Shown here piece by piece: positions 47,823 through 56,969 of a stretch of DNA of 64,000 nt. Source of the stretch: Streptomyces olivochromogenes (GTDB lineage Bacteria > Actinomycetota > Actinomycetes > Streptomycetales > Streptomycetaceae); assembly GCF_021538895.1 (NCBI RefSeq), contig NZ_JADDRL010000036.1, forward strand, positions 1-64,000, read 5' to 3'. The notes beneath the pieces are model-generated. The model was not told where the DNA came from. It saw nothing but the letters and a program-made list of their open reading frames with translations, and made no database searches. Position numbers and translations under genes: made by a program. Position 1 is the first letter of the stretch. Every line of letters begins with the position of its first letter.

Positions 47823-49820
47823 TCAGGTGGACTTGATGACGAAGTTCGCGCCGGTCTTGGCGTTCACCGTCGAAGAGCCCGCGTAGTAGGCGTGCAGGGT
47901 GTGCGAACCACGGCTGAGCAGGGGCAGGGTGATGGTCACCGAGCCGCGGCTGAGCGTGCCGGTGGCGATCACCTTGGTGCCCTCGTAGATGCGCACGGTG
48001 CCGGTCGGGGTCGTGCCGGTCGCGGCGACCTTCACCGTGACCTTGGCGTGGCTGGTGTGGCTGACCGAGACGGGCGCGGTGGTCGACACCGACGGCGTGG
48101 CCTTGGTGATCTTGAGGGAGGCGGTCGTCGAGGAGGCGAGGAGCTTGCCGTTGCCGGCGTAGGAGATCGTCAGGCTGTGCGTGGCCACCTTGAGGTGGTT
48201 CGACAGGCTGATGGTGACCTTGCCGGTGGTGCCCAGGGTGCCGGTGCCGAGGACGGTGGTGCCCTCCTTCACCGTCACGCTGCCGGTCGGGACGACGCCG
48301 TGCGTGTCGGTGACGGTGACGGCGACCTTCGGCGTCTTGCCATAGGCGGTGGTGGCCGTGGTCACCGTGGTCTTGCTGGCGTACTTGATGGCGCCGGTCC
48401 ACGTGGCGGCGGCACCGGTGCCGTTGAGGTTGGCGCCGGCGACCGTGGCGGTGTAGGTGCCGAGCGGCAGGTTGCCGAAGGTGTACGACGTGGTGCCGGC
48501 CGGGACGTCCTTGACGGCCACGACGGCGCCGTCCGAACCGGTCAGCGTGAGCCGGTAGTCGGTGAGGGGCAGACCGGTGGCGGCGGGGGCGGTCCAGCTG
48601 AGCTTGACGCTCGCGTCGCCGCGGGTGCCCTTCAGCCCGGTCGGCGCGGCGGGCGTCGAGGTGTCGATGCCCGACTCCTCCAGGCCGCCCAGCTTGGCGT
48701 GCTTGGCCAGGCTGATCGAGCCGTTGTAGGACTCGTTCACGAAGCCGAAGGAGGCGATGACACCCTCGGCGGCGTCCGTGGCCATGGCGGCCTCGTGGCT
48801 GCCGGTGGTCACGAAGACGTCGTAGAGGTCCTTGTCGAAGAAGACGCTCGTCGGGTCGATCGCCCGGGACGGCACGACGTTGTAGACGTCACGGCCGAAC
48901 GTGGCGTTCTCGTAGTAGGCGTTGACCGGGGCGAGCTTGCCGTTGACCGTCGCCACGGGGGTGGTGGCGCCGGAGTCGCCGGGCAGCTGCACCGCGGCCA
49001 GGTGACCGCCCGCGGCCGCCGAGGTCTTGGTGAAGTCCGGGGAGACGCCGTTGTTCTGGGCGATCCAGGAACCGACCGAGAAGGGCACCAGCGCGCCGTC
49101 CTCGGTGAGGGCCGCGTTGCCCTGGTTCTCCTGGACGGTCGGGATGCTCGGGGCGAGGGTCGCGTCGGTCAGTCCGATCGCGGAGAGGAAGAACTTGCGG
49201 GTGCCCGAGCCGCTCTGCGGGATCTTCGGGTGCACGGTCTGGCCGTTCACCGTGGTGAGCGTGCCGGAGTAGATGTCGTGCAGCTGGTCCACGGTCAGCG
49301 TGTCCAGGGCGGAACCCTTGACCGCGACACCGACCGCGTCACGGGCCATCGGGATGTAGGTGAGCGCGGTGCCGGAGGTGGACGGGCCGCTGGAGGAGCG
49401 GGCGAAGTCGACCTGGCCCTTGATGGAGACGCCGGAGGAGTCCGGGTACTTGTCGCCGGTCAGGGACTCGCTGAGGGCGAGACGGCCCTTGCCGGAGCCG
49501 TTCGGGCGCAGGAAGGCCGGGCCGCCGGAGCGGGTGGTGATGTTGGAGGTGGTGGAGCCGGTGCCGGGCTCGATCGCGTCGTACGAGGCGATACCCGCGC
49601 CGGTCGCCGACTTCACGGCGGTGGCGGAGTAGCTCGTGCCGTTGACCGTGTCGCCCGCGAGGGCGTTGAGCACGTCCTGGGTGGTGTCGGAGCCCACGCC
49701 GACCAGCTGGCGGAAGGATCCGGCGGGGGTGGGGTCGGCGTACGCGGGGCTCGCCAGAGCCAGGCCGCCGGCCACCACGGCGGCAGCGACGAGCGCCGCC
49801 GTAGAGCGCGTTCTGCGCAT
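47823..49820 (-). CDS. Secreted PstS-like protein with FnIII and Ig-like repeats
   Basis: 665 residues. A signal peptide (about 1-30) and a PstS-like phosphate-binding fold (about 35-390) come first: FRQLVGVGSDTTQDVLNALA, IKGQVDFARSSSG, ALTYIPMARDAVGVAVKGSA and PKIPQSGSGTRKFFLSAIGL. Then a fibronectin type III-like domain (about 395-485) and two tandem bacterial Ig-like domains, each with VTVKVAATGTTPTGTVRIYE-type strands. The Ig domains act as surface stalks in other proteins. ATG at 49820 with AGGAGAC. It follows the 881-residue gene in the operon and is followed by the degenerate sortase. Confidence 0.88.
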   Translation of the reverse strand: MRRTRSTAALVAAAVVAGGLALASPAYADPTPAGSFRQLVGVGSDTTQDVLNALAGDTVNGTSYSATAVKSATGAGIASYDAIEPGTGSTTSNITTRSGGPAFLRPNGSGKGRLALSESLTGDKYPDSSGVSIKGQVDFARSSSGPSTSGTALTYIPMARDAVGVAVKGSALDTLTVDQLHDIYSGTLTTVNGQTVHPKIPQSGSGTRKFFLSAIGLTDATLAPSIPTVQENQGNAALTEDGALVPFSVGSWIAQNNGVSPDFTKTSAAAGGHLAAVQLPGDSGATTPVATVNGKLAPVNAYYENATFGRDVYNVVPSRAIDPTSVFFDKDLYDVFVTTGSHEAAMATDAAEGVIASFGFVNESYNGSISLAKHAKLGGLEESGIDTSTPAAPTGLKGTRGDASVKLSWTAPAATGLPLTDYRLTLTGSDGAVVAVKDVPAGTTSYTFGNLPLGTYTATVAGANLNGTGAAATWTGAIKYASKTTVTTATTAYGKTPKVAVTVTDTHGVVPTGSVTVKEGTTVLGTGTLGTTGKVTISLSNHLKVATHSLTISYAGNGKLLASSTTASLKITKATPSVSTTAPVSVSHTSHAKVTVKVAATGTTPTGTVRIYEGTKVIATGTLSRGSVTITLPLLSRGSHTLHAYYAGSSTVNAKTGANFVIKST

Positions 49821-49945
49821 CGAGAGTCTCCTGAATAGTGCGTGGGTGCGGGAGAAGGGATCTGGCAGGGTGGTACGGGCCGTCCGCCCCGACTGCCTTT
49901 CGGGGCGGGCGGCCGTCTGCATGGAGCACCCGGGGGTGCTCCGGC

Positions 49946-52591
49946 TCAGGGGAGGAGTCGCCGCAGCCGCTCGGGCAGCGTCAACTCCGGGATCACGGTG
50001 ATCGTGCGGCCGCCCGGGAGCGGCATCCGCAGCGGAAGCCGCAGCCTGCTGCCGCCCGCGAAGGGCGCGCCCACTCCGGCCACGGCGCCGAGCGCGGCCC
50101 CGACCGGGACGGCGTAGCGCAGCGGGGTGGCCGGGTCGGCGGGGGTGTCACCGGAGGCGGTGGTCTGTACGGCCTTGCCGCCGTCGAACGAGGCCTGGGG
50201 GCTCGGCGAGGTGCTCGCGCCGCCGGCTCCCGTGCCGCCGGAGGTGCCGCCCGGCGCGCCGCCGGAGCCGGTGCCGCCGGAGGTGTCGCCGCCTCCGGTG
50301 CTCCCGCCGCTTCCGCTGCCGCCGCCGGAGCCGCCGCCGGAGCCTCCGCCGTCGGTGGAGGTCGGGCCCTTGTAGTGCAGGAGGGCATCGGCGGCGTGCA
50401 CCGCGCGGGTGCGCAGCTCACGGGAGAGCGGGGCGTAGCCGACCGGCAGGCGGCCCGGGTCGGCGCCGCTGACCTGCCCGGCACCCGCCGCGTAGCGCAG
50501 CAGCGTCGCGTAGTCCGCGCGGGCGTCCGCCTTCAGCGAGCCCGGCCGCGCGGCCGCGTACACCAGCTGGGCCAGCGGGTAGGCGCCCTTCGCCTTGGCG
50601 TTCGCCGGGTCGATCTCGGCGACGTCCTTGCCGGAGGCGCTCTTGGCCGCGTCGGCCAGCGCGCCGGCGGTCGGGGCGGCGAACTTGCCGGCCGCGTTGC
50701 GCAGCTTGGCCGTCTGCAGGCCGTACCGGGCGGCGGAGGCCGCGTCGGTGACGGTGATGACGAACCGGGAGCCGACGGTCTGCGGGCCCGGGCTGCGGTA
50801 GGCGGGCGGGTTGGACAGCGGGTCCCAGGTCGACTTCCACAGGGTGTCGGCGCGCCGGGCGTGCAGGGCGCCGGAGTGCATGTCGTCCACGTACGGGTGG
50901 AAGTCGGTCATGCACTGCTTGGCGGTCTTGGGCGCGTCGGTCCCGGGCGGGACCGTGCACCAGGGGTCGCTCTTCGGGTACTCGTCGACGTGCTCGGGGG
51001 CGAAGGGGAGACCGGCGGGGTTCAGTTCCGTGTTGGTGCTGTAGTACGGGTTGACCCGCATGCCCCAGTCGTCGGAGACGCCGGAGAGGAACTGACGGGC
51101 CTCCTTGTCCGACCGGATCCACTGCCACATCGCGCGGGCGGAGTCACTGTGCCCGAGCGAGGTCAGCAGGTCGGTGTCGGTGGCCGGGGTCTCGGCGACC
51201 GAGAGGTGCGCGAACTCCGGGTTGAGGGAGATGAACTCGGGGTCGCTCGCCAGGCCGGCCGGGTTGTTCTTCGCCCAGCTGTAGCCGCGGGCCGCCTTGT
51301 CGCCGAGCACCGAACCCCAGGTGGAGTTGCGGTACGACTCGGTGAGCAGCTTGGCGACGAGCCGGGGCGTCAGTTTGATCGACGCGACCTTGGTGCCCGC
51401 GAGCTTCCTGATGTCGTCGGGTGCTCCGGCCTTGGGTCTGCGCTCGATCGTGAAGCCGATGACCGTACCGGACAGGGCCACGGGCGCGTACGTCGTCGTA
51501 CCGGACGGCGCCGTGGTGCCCTCGTCGGCGCCCAGGGCGCGGGTGGTGAAGCCGAGGCCGAAGCCGCCGTCGTTGCCGAGTCGGCTGCGGGTGTCGGGCT
51601 CGCCGAGCTCCGTGTAGCCGTACACCTTGCCGGACGGGCACAGGGCCATCTGCCAGCTGGTCATGGCGTCGGCGGCCAGCTCGCTGCCGGTGGTGGGGCG
51701 CTCTTCGCTGCCCAGCGGGCAGTTGTTGCCCACCTGGTTGAAGTGGAGCGGGATCGCGACGCGGTTCTGCCAGTTGGTCGAGGAGACCGGGGAGCCCGCG
51801 TTGACCTGGCTGTGGTCCTGGTACGGCTTGCCGTCGAGGTCGAGGTGGCCCTGCGGGACGATGACCAGCCAGCAGGGGCGCGGCTTGGTGACACCGTTCG
51901 TCGTCACCGGAGCGCCACAGCCCAGGTGCGGGGCCTCGTTGGCGGTCTGCACCTCGAAGTACTCCTCGCCGGTGCCGGCGGCACCGGTGCGGGCGAAGTC
52001 CACCTCGTTGGTGGTGTTGTGGTTGAAGAACCGGTTGTTCTGGGTGTTGGTGAGGACCGTCTCGCCGGTGACCGACTTGAACGGCACCTCGCCGGGCGCG
52101 TTGGGATTGGCCGCCCCGTACCGGTTGTCCTGGCCGTAGTTGGTGGGGTCGGCGCTGTAGAAGATCTGGCGGGTGTCGTCCAGCCCGTTGCCGGGCCAGC
52201 TGCCCCGGTCGGTGGTCGGGGAGGCGCCGTACTGGCACTGGGTGCGCGGCGGACCGGGGTTGGACGGGACGGTGCCGTCGTCGTCGCCCCAGCACTGCAT
52301 GATCTGCACGAAGTCGGTGTTGAACATCGTGCCGGCGAAGGTGGTCGGGGTGCCGCCCTTCCAGCTGACCGTGACGGCCTGGCTGGTGAGGTGGCTGGTC
52401 TGGTCGACCGTGAACCTCATGTCCTTGAACTCGCCCCGCCCCGAGACGGTCACCGAGGAACCGGCGTTGCCGACGGCGGTGGCGGTGGGGGCCGCCTGGG
52501 CGACCGCGAGGCCCGCGAGAGCCCCGACGGTGGCGCCGGCCAGGAGGCGGACCAGGGCGCGGCGCACGCGACCGGGCCGTCTGCCGCTCAT
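49946..52591 (-). CDS. Large secreted surface protein of the pst locus
   Basis: 881 residues. The N-terminal signal/helix (about 10-33: ALVRLLAGATVGALAGLAVA) precedes a long, mostly beta-rich extracytoplasmic region containing PstS-like stretches (LAGTKVASIKLTPRLVAKLL; GSRFVITVTDAASAARYGL; YPLAQLVYAAARPGSLKADA). A Gly/Ser-rich linker (about 730-800) leads to one hydrophobic segment near YAVPVGAALGAVAGVGAPFA and a short basic tail, so it is probably anchored. Several Cys pairs suggest disulfides. It overlaps the end of the preceding PstS-like gene by four bases (ATGA). Ligand unknown. Confidence 0.85.
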   Translation of the reverse strand: MSGRRPGRVRRALVRLLAGATVGALAGLAVAQAAPTATAVGNAGSSVTVSGRGEFKDMRFTVDQTSHLTSQAVTVSWKGGTPTTFAGTMFNTDFVQIMQCWGDDDGTVPSNPGPPRTQCQYGASPTTDRGSWPGNGLDDTRQIFYSADPTNYGQDNRYGAANPNAPGEVPFKSVTGETVLTNTQNNRFFNHNTTNEVDFARTGAAGTGEEYFEVQTANEAPHLGCGAPVTTNGVTKPRPCWLVIVPQGHLDLDGKPYQDHSQVNAGSPVSSTNWQNRVAIPLHFNQVGNNCPLGSEERPTTGSELAADAMTSWQMALCPSGKVYGYTELGEPDTRSRLGNDGGFGLGFTTRALGADEGTTAPSGTTTYAPVALSGTVIGFTIERRPKAGAPDDIRKLAGTKVASIKLTPRLVAKLLTESYRNSTWGSVLGDKAARGYSWAKNNPAGLASDPEFISLNPEFAHLSVAETPATDTDLLTSLGHSDSARAMWQWIRSDKEARQFLSGVSDDWGMRVNPYYSTNTELNPAGLPFAPEHVDEYPKSDPWCTVPPGTDAPKTAKQCMTDFHPYVDDMHSGALHARRADTLWKSTWDPLSNPPAYRSPGPQTVGSRFVITVTDAASAARYGLQTAKLRNAAGKFAAPTAGALADAAKSASGKDVAEIDPANAKAKGAYPLAQLVYAAARPGSLKADARADYATLLRYAAGAGQVSGADPGRLPVGYAPLSRELRTRAVHAADALLHYKGPTSTDGGGSGGGSGGGSGSGGSTGGGDTSGGTGSGGAPGGTSGGTGAGGASTSPSPQASFDGGKAVQTTASGDTPADPATPLRYAVPVGAALGAVAGVGAPFAGGSRLRLPLRMPLPGGRTITVIPELTLPERLRRLLP

Positions 52592-54294
52592 CGTGAACTC
52601 CCGTCCGTGGCGCGGTTCTCGGACCGCGAGCCCACCAGGCGGGAGACCACCGAGGGCAGCAGCAGGAGGCCGAGGACCAGGAACGCGGCCAGCAGCATCA
52701 GCGTCTGTGTGCTGCTCCAGCCGTGCGCGGCGGCCACGGCGACGGGCTGGGCGAGGGCCACGGTGCCGTCGGCGCCCGTTCCGTTGCCGCCCGCGGCGCC
52801 ACCGCCCGAACCGCCGCCCGGGGCCAGGGTCTGCCCGGTGTCCGGGTCGACGGACGGCTTACCGCTGCCGCCGGGGCCGGAGCCGCCCGTACCGCCGCCC
52901 CCGGAGGAGCCGCCGGCCGCCGCGCCGCCCGAGGCACCGCCGCCCGAGCTGCCGCCCGCGCCGCCGGATCCGCCGGGGCCCTTGGCACCGCCGCTGCCGC
53001 CGGTGCACGGCGGGGCGCCCTTCTTGTCACAGGCCGCCGGGTAGGGCGCGGTCTCGGCGAGCCGGTTGTGGCCGCTCGTGGTGAAGGTCGGGTTGTTGCA
53101 GCCCTTGATGTTGATGTTCTGTGCCTGCACGCCCGGGATCCGGCGGATCTGGTCGAAGCCCGCCCGGACCAGGTTGATCGGCAGCGGCGAGTAGCCGAGC
53201 TGCGGTGCCGCCTGCTGGCCCTGGCACATGAAGTAGTACGAGAACGCGCCCAGCGTCTTGCCCTTGACCTTGGTGAAGGTGCCCTGCACCTTCAGCGGCA
53301 GGATCATGTACGAGTAGCTGGAGAGCGGGTAGTTGCGCCGGTCGGTGTCGTTGTAGACGCCGTTGAGCTGCTGGGTCAGGTAGTCCGGCGAGCTCTTGTT
53401 GGTGTTGATCTGGGCCTTGAGCAGCGACACCGCGACGTTCTTCGGGGTCGGTTCGGTGTAGTAGCCCGAGTGGTTCAGGATCTTGGCGACCGGGTAGTGC
53501 GCGTTGAGCGCGTAGGAGTAGTTGACGTAACCGATCGCGCCCTCGCCGTAGTTCTGGGCGACGTAACCGGCGACACCGAGGTCACCGGACTGGGCGATCA
53601 TGCCGGAGACGGTCGGGTAGTACGAGGTCTGACCGCAGGCGCCGGAGCGGCCGACGCGGCGGCAGTAGGCCTGCCACAGCGACTTGTGCTGGTTGGCCAT
53701 CCACATCGTGAACTGGGCCGTGGAGCCCGAGCCGTCGGAGCGGACCACCGGGACGATGGTGCGGTGCGGGAGCTGCAGGCCGGGGTTGTCCGCCTTGATG
53801 ACCGGGTCGTCCCAGGTCTTGATGACACCGGTGAAGATCTTCGTGACGACGTCGCCCGACAGCCGCAGGTTGGTGACCCGCTTGCCGTTGACCGTCAGGT
53901 GGTACATGAAGACGGTGCCGCCGGCCACGATCGGCATGTACGCGTACGACCCGGGCGCCGGGCGCTCGGCCGCCGAGCCGTCGGTCGGGTGCGTCTGGAA
54001 CGGGATGTCCGACACCGCGAAGTCGACGGTTCCGCTGAGGAACTGGCGGCGGCCGTCGGAGGAACCGGTACCGGCGTACGAGATGCGCATGCCGTACTGG
54101 TTCACGGCGCGGCGCCACTCGTCGACGGCGTTCTCCGCCCAGGTGGATCCGGCACCCGCGATCGGGGTGTAGCTCTCGGCCGCGGCCGGCGCGGCCATGG
54201 GCCCGACCAGCAGCCCGGCGAGCACGCCGAGCGTCGCGCCGAGGGTTCCCAGCGCGCGCAGGCGCCGGAAACGAGTGGTGAGGTGGCTGAGCAT
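52588..54294 (-). CDS. pstS: PstS-like phosphate-binding protein with C-terminal anchor
   Basis: 568 residues. Signal peptide (1-40), then a canonical PstS fold with GAGSTWAENAVDEWRRAVNQ, SGTVDFAVSDIPFQTHPTDG, VVTKIFTGVIKTWDDPVIKA, VPVVRSDGSGSTAQFTMWMA and GAIGYVNYSYALNAHYPVAK. A Gly/Ser-rich linker of about 90 residues and a C-terminal helix (LMLLAAFLVLGLLLLPSVVS) follow, so it is held on the membrane by a flexible spacer instead of a lipid. It probably delivers phosphate to PstCA. Its ATG overlaps the pstA stop (TGATG). Confidence 0.9.
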   Translation of the reverse strand: MLSHLTTRFRRLRALGTLGATLGVLAGLLVGPMAAPAAAESYTPIAGAGSTWAENAVDEWRRAVNQYGMRISYAGTGSSDGRRQFLSGTVDFAVSDIPFQTHPTDGSAAERPAPGSYAYMPIVAGGTVFMYHLTVNGKRVTNLRLSGDVVTKIFTGVIKTWDDPVIKADNPGLQLPHRTIVPVVRSDGSGSTAQFTMWMANQHKSLWQAYCRRVGRSGACGQTSYYPTVSGMIAQSGDLGVAGYVAQNYGEGAIGYVNYSYALNAHYPVAKILNHSGYYTEPTPKNVAVSLLKAQINTNKSSPDYLTQQLNGVYNDTDRRNYPLSSYSYMILPLKVQGTFTKVKGKTLGAFSYYFMCQGQQAAPQLGYSPLPINLVRAGFDQIRRIPGVQAQNINIKGCNNPTFTTSGHNRLAETAPYPAACDKKGAPPCTGGSGGAKGPGGSGGAGGSSGGGASGGAAAGGSSGGGGTGGSGPGGSGKPSVDPDTGQTLAPGGGSGGGAAGGNGTGADGTVALAQPVAVAAAHGWSSTQTLMLLAAFLVLGLLLLPSVVSRLVGSRSENRATDGSSR

Positions 54295-55697
54295 CAGGCG
54301 TTCTCTCCGGAGTTCTCGCCGGGGATGGACTCGGATGGGGGTTCTTCGCGCGTAGCGGTTCGCGACTCGGTGTCGGGCTCCGCCTCGGGCCGGGGCTTCG
54401 TCAGCCGGACCGCGGGCTTGGCGTCCTCGGGCTCCGCGCCGGAGGGGACCGCGGGGAGCGGCCGGGTGTCCTGCGCGTCGGCCTGCTTGCCCTGGCCGGC
54501 GTCGAACAACGACAGCCCCGGGGTGTGCAGTTCGGCGAAGCGCTCCACGTCGCGGCGGGAGGCGCGGGCCGCGCGCTTGGCCTGACGGCGGTTGAGGTGG
54601 CCGGGGCCACGGCCGCCGATGATCCGGGCGATGGTGAACAGCACCAGGACCAGGGCCATCAGGACGGCCGCCGCGCCGAAACCACGGGCGATCATCGTGG
54701 GCTCGGGCGACTTGACGAAGTTGAAGACGGCGAGCGGCAGCGACACCATCGGCCCGGCCGACGGGTCGAGGTTCTTCGCCGCGGTGAAGCCGGCCGTGAG
54801 CAGCACCGGTGAGGTCTCGCCGATACCGCGGGCGGTACCGAGGATGACGGCGGTGGCCAGGCCCGAGCGTGCCGTGGGCAGCACGACGTGCCACACGGTC
54901 CGCCAGCGCGGCGCGCCCAGCGCCTCCGAGGCCTCGGTCAGCGTGCCCGGCACCAGCCGCAGCACCACGTCCGCGGCGCGGATCACGATCGGCAGCATCA
55001 TCACGCTGATCGCGAAGCCCGCGGCCAGACCCGACTTCTGCATGCCGAGCCCGAGGATCCAGACCGCGTACACCATCAGACCGGCGACGATCGACGGCAG
55101 CGCGGTCATCGCCTCGACGATCGTGCGCACGAACCGGGAGAAGCGGCCCTGGATCTGGTTCAGGTACACGGCGCAGGCGAGCCCCAGCGGCACGGTGATC
55201 ACCAGCGCGATGGTGATCATGATGAGCGTGCCGAGCATCGCGTGCGCGATACCGCCGTGGGTGAGCGGGTCGAGCGGGCCCGACGCCTGCATGTCCTGGG
55301 TGAAGAAGTTGCCGTGCGGCAGCGCCTCGCGCCCGCGCCAGGCGGTGAAGCCGACGACGAGGGTGAGCGCGATGAACAGCAGCGTGGCCGCCGTCCACAG
55401 CACGATGGTCATCACCCGGTCCCGTACCGCCTGCCCGTTCTCCTCCAGGCCGGTCAGCACCGCGTAGATACCGAGGAAGGACACATAGGCGGTGAGAGTG
55501 AAGCCCAGGGGCCCGGAGAACGGGGCGAGTTCACCGAACAGCAGCACGGCGACGCACAGTCCCGAGGCCGCGGCGCCGAACAGGGACAGCACGCCGGAGC
55601 GGGTGAGACCGCCGATCCGGCGGGGCACGTCGGGGACCTCGGGGAGCGCTTCGACGGGCGCGGCCGTCTCGGGGACGAGCTCTTCTACGACGGTCAT
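54294..55697 (-). CDS. pstA: Phosphate ABC transporter permease PstA
   Basis: 467 residues, longer than usual because of an N-terminal region with extra helices and a charged C-tail of about 90 residues. The permease core has MTALPSIVAGLMVYAVWILG, the EAA loop ASEALGAPRWRTVWHVVLPT and GTARGIGETSPVLLTAGFTA. The C-tail (Glu/Pro-rich) is unusual for PstA. ATG at 55697, two bases after the pstC stop. Confidence 0.94.
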   Translation of the reverse strand: MTVVEELVPETAAPVEALPEVPDVPRRIGGLTRSGVLSLFGAAASGLCVAVLLFGELAPFSGPLGFTLTAYVSFLGIYAVLTGLEENGQAVRDRVMTIVLWTAATLLFIALTLVVGFTAWRGREALPHGNFFTQDMQASGPLDPLTHGGIAHAMLGTLIMITIALVITVPLGLACAVYLNQIQGRFSRFVRTIVEAMTALPSIVAGLMVYAVWILGLGMQKSGLAAGFAISVMMLPIVIRAADVVLRLVPGTLTEASEALGAPRWRTVWHVVLPTARSGLATAVILGTARGIGETSPVLLTAGFTAAKNLDPSAGPMVSLPLAVFNFVKSPEPTMIARGFGAAAVLMALVLVLFTIARIIGGRGPGHLNRRQAKRAARASRRDVERFAELHTPGLSLFDAGQGKQADAQDTRPLPAVPSGAEPEDAKPAVRLTKPRPEAEPDTESRTATREEPPSESIPGENSGENA

Positions 55698-55699
55698 GT

Positions 55700-56719
55700 C
55701 TATGCCTCGCTCTGCGCGCCGGACCGGGAGCGGGCCACGATGGAAGAGGCGGTGAAGTTGACCGCCAGGGTGAGCAGGAAGAGCGCCAGGCCCGCCGCCA
55801 TCAGCGCCGACATGCCGAAGGGGGAGGCGTCGCCGTAGTGCAGGGCGATCAGCGAGGACACGGAGTTCGAGCCGGTCTGCAGGATGTGCGGCTGGATGGC
55901 GAACACCGGCGAGATGATCAGGTAGACGGCGATGGTCTCGCCGAGCGCCCGGCCGAGCCCCAGCATGGTGCCGCCGATGATGCCGCCCTTGCCGTACGGC
56001 AGGACGACCGCCCGGATCATGCCCCAGCGGGTGGCGCCGAGTGCGTACGCGCCCTCGCGCTCGCCGGCCGGCGCCTGGGCGAACACCTCGCGCATCACCG
56101 AGCACTGGATCGGCGCGACCATCAGCGCGACGACGATGCCGGCGACGAAGGTCGAGGCGGTGTAGACGCTCTGGGAGGCCAGCGGCTCACCGGGCTGCGC
56201 GCCGTCCACCTTCAGGAACGGGATCCATCCGAACCAGTCGGAGAGCCAGCGCGACAGTCCGATCACGTGCTGCTGGAGGAAGAACAGGCCCCACAGGCCG
56301 TAGACCACCGACGGCACGGCGGCCATCAGGTCCACCATCGTCACCAGGGTGCGGCGCAGCGGGCGCGGGGCCACGTCGGAGATGAACAGCGCGGTTCCCA
56401 CGGCGAGCGGCACGGAGATCGTCACCGCGACGACGGCGATGAGCAGGGTGCCGGTGAGCACGGCCGCGATGCCGAAGTTGTGGACGTCCGGCTGCCACTC
56501 GGCGGTCGTCAGGAAGGCCCAGATGCCTCTGGTGCGCAGCGCCTGACCCGCCCTCAACAGCAGGAACAGTCCGACGGCCGCCATGATGGCGAGGACCGTG
56601 ACACCGGTGGCCGTCAACTGGTACCGGAAGATCCGGTCACCGAGCCCTCTCGCGGCGTTGGCCCGCCGCGGCACGGGTCTTTCGGCCTCCGGCCCGGCAG
56701 CACTCGACAGCGTGGACAC
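55700..56719 (-). CDS. pstC: Phosphate ABC transporter permease PstC
   Basis: 339 residues and six helices. Family segments: VDLMAAVPSVVYGLWGLFFL, EGAYALGATRWGMIRAVVLP (EAA loop) and GTMLGLGRALGETIAVYLII. First gene of the operon, with GTG start at 56719 and GGGGGGA nearby. The 250-base region upstream holds a possible PHO box, as expected if PhoP controls the operon. Confidence 0.95.
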   Translation of the reverse strand: MSTLSSAAGPEAERPVPRRANAARGLGDRIFRYQLTATGVTVLAIMAAVGLFLLLRAGQALRTRGIWAFLTTAEWQPDVHNFGIAAVLTGTLLIAVVAVTISVPLAVGTALFISDVAPRPLRRTLVTMVDLMAAVPSVVYGLWGLFFLQQHVIGLSRWLSDWFGWIPFLKVDGAQPGEPLASQSVYTASTFVAGIVVALMVAPIQCSVMREVFAQAPAGEREGAYALGATRWGMIRAVVLPYGKGGIIGGTMLGLGRALGETIAVYLIISPVFAIQPHILQTGSNSVSSLIALHYGDASPFGMSALMAAGLALFLLTLAVNFTASSIVARSRSGAQSEA

Positions 56720-56822
56720 TACGTGCGTCCCCCCACCCCTACGGAAATGACACTCCCCGCACAGGACCGGTCGGTCGCCGTGCGGACAGAGTCAATGGCC
56801 GGATGCTTTCGCGCCAACGCGT

Positions 56823-56844
56823 CGAACATGGATGGGACGTGAAC
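56823..56844 (-). promoter_or_regulatory. Candidate PHO box upstream of pstC
   Basis: On the minus strand two adjacent 11-base units start with GTTCACG (56844-56834) and ATCCATG (56833-56823), resembling the 11-base direct repeats GTTCACC recognised by PhoP in Streptomyces. The second unit is weak. It lies 104-125 bases upstream of the pstC start. The rest of 56720-56969 shows no gene. Confidence 0.4.
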
Positions 56845-56969
56845 GGTCCATGCCATTTCAGTGGTAGTGATGTGCATGCCTGTGCGCGCTGTGGCATACG
56901 GCGCGCCGGCGCACTACGGGACCTCCAGGACGGCGCCGGACGGGCCTCTCGGACCGCGCCGGGCGGCCC

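Noticed and set aside
49838..53044. 1068-codon plus-strand frame antisense to the pst surface genes
   Set aside because: It has the Arg/Gly/Val-rich composition of an antisense shadow; the minus-strand frames have signal peptides, domains and coupled starts.
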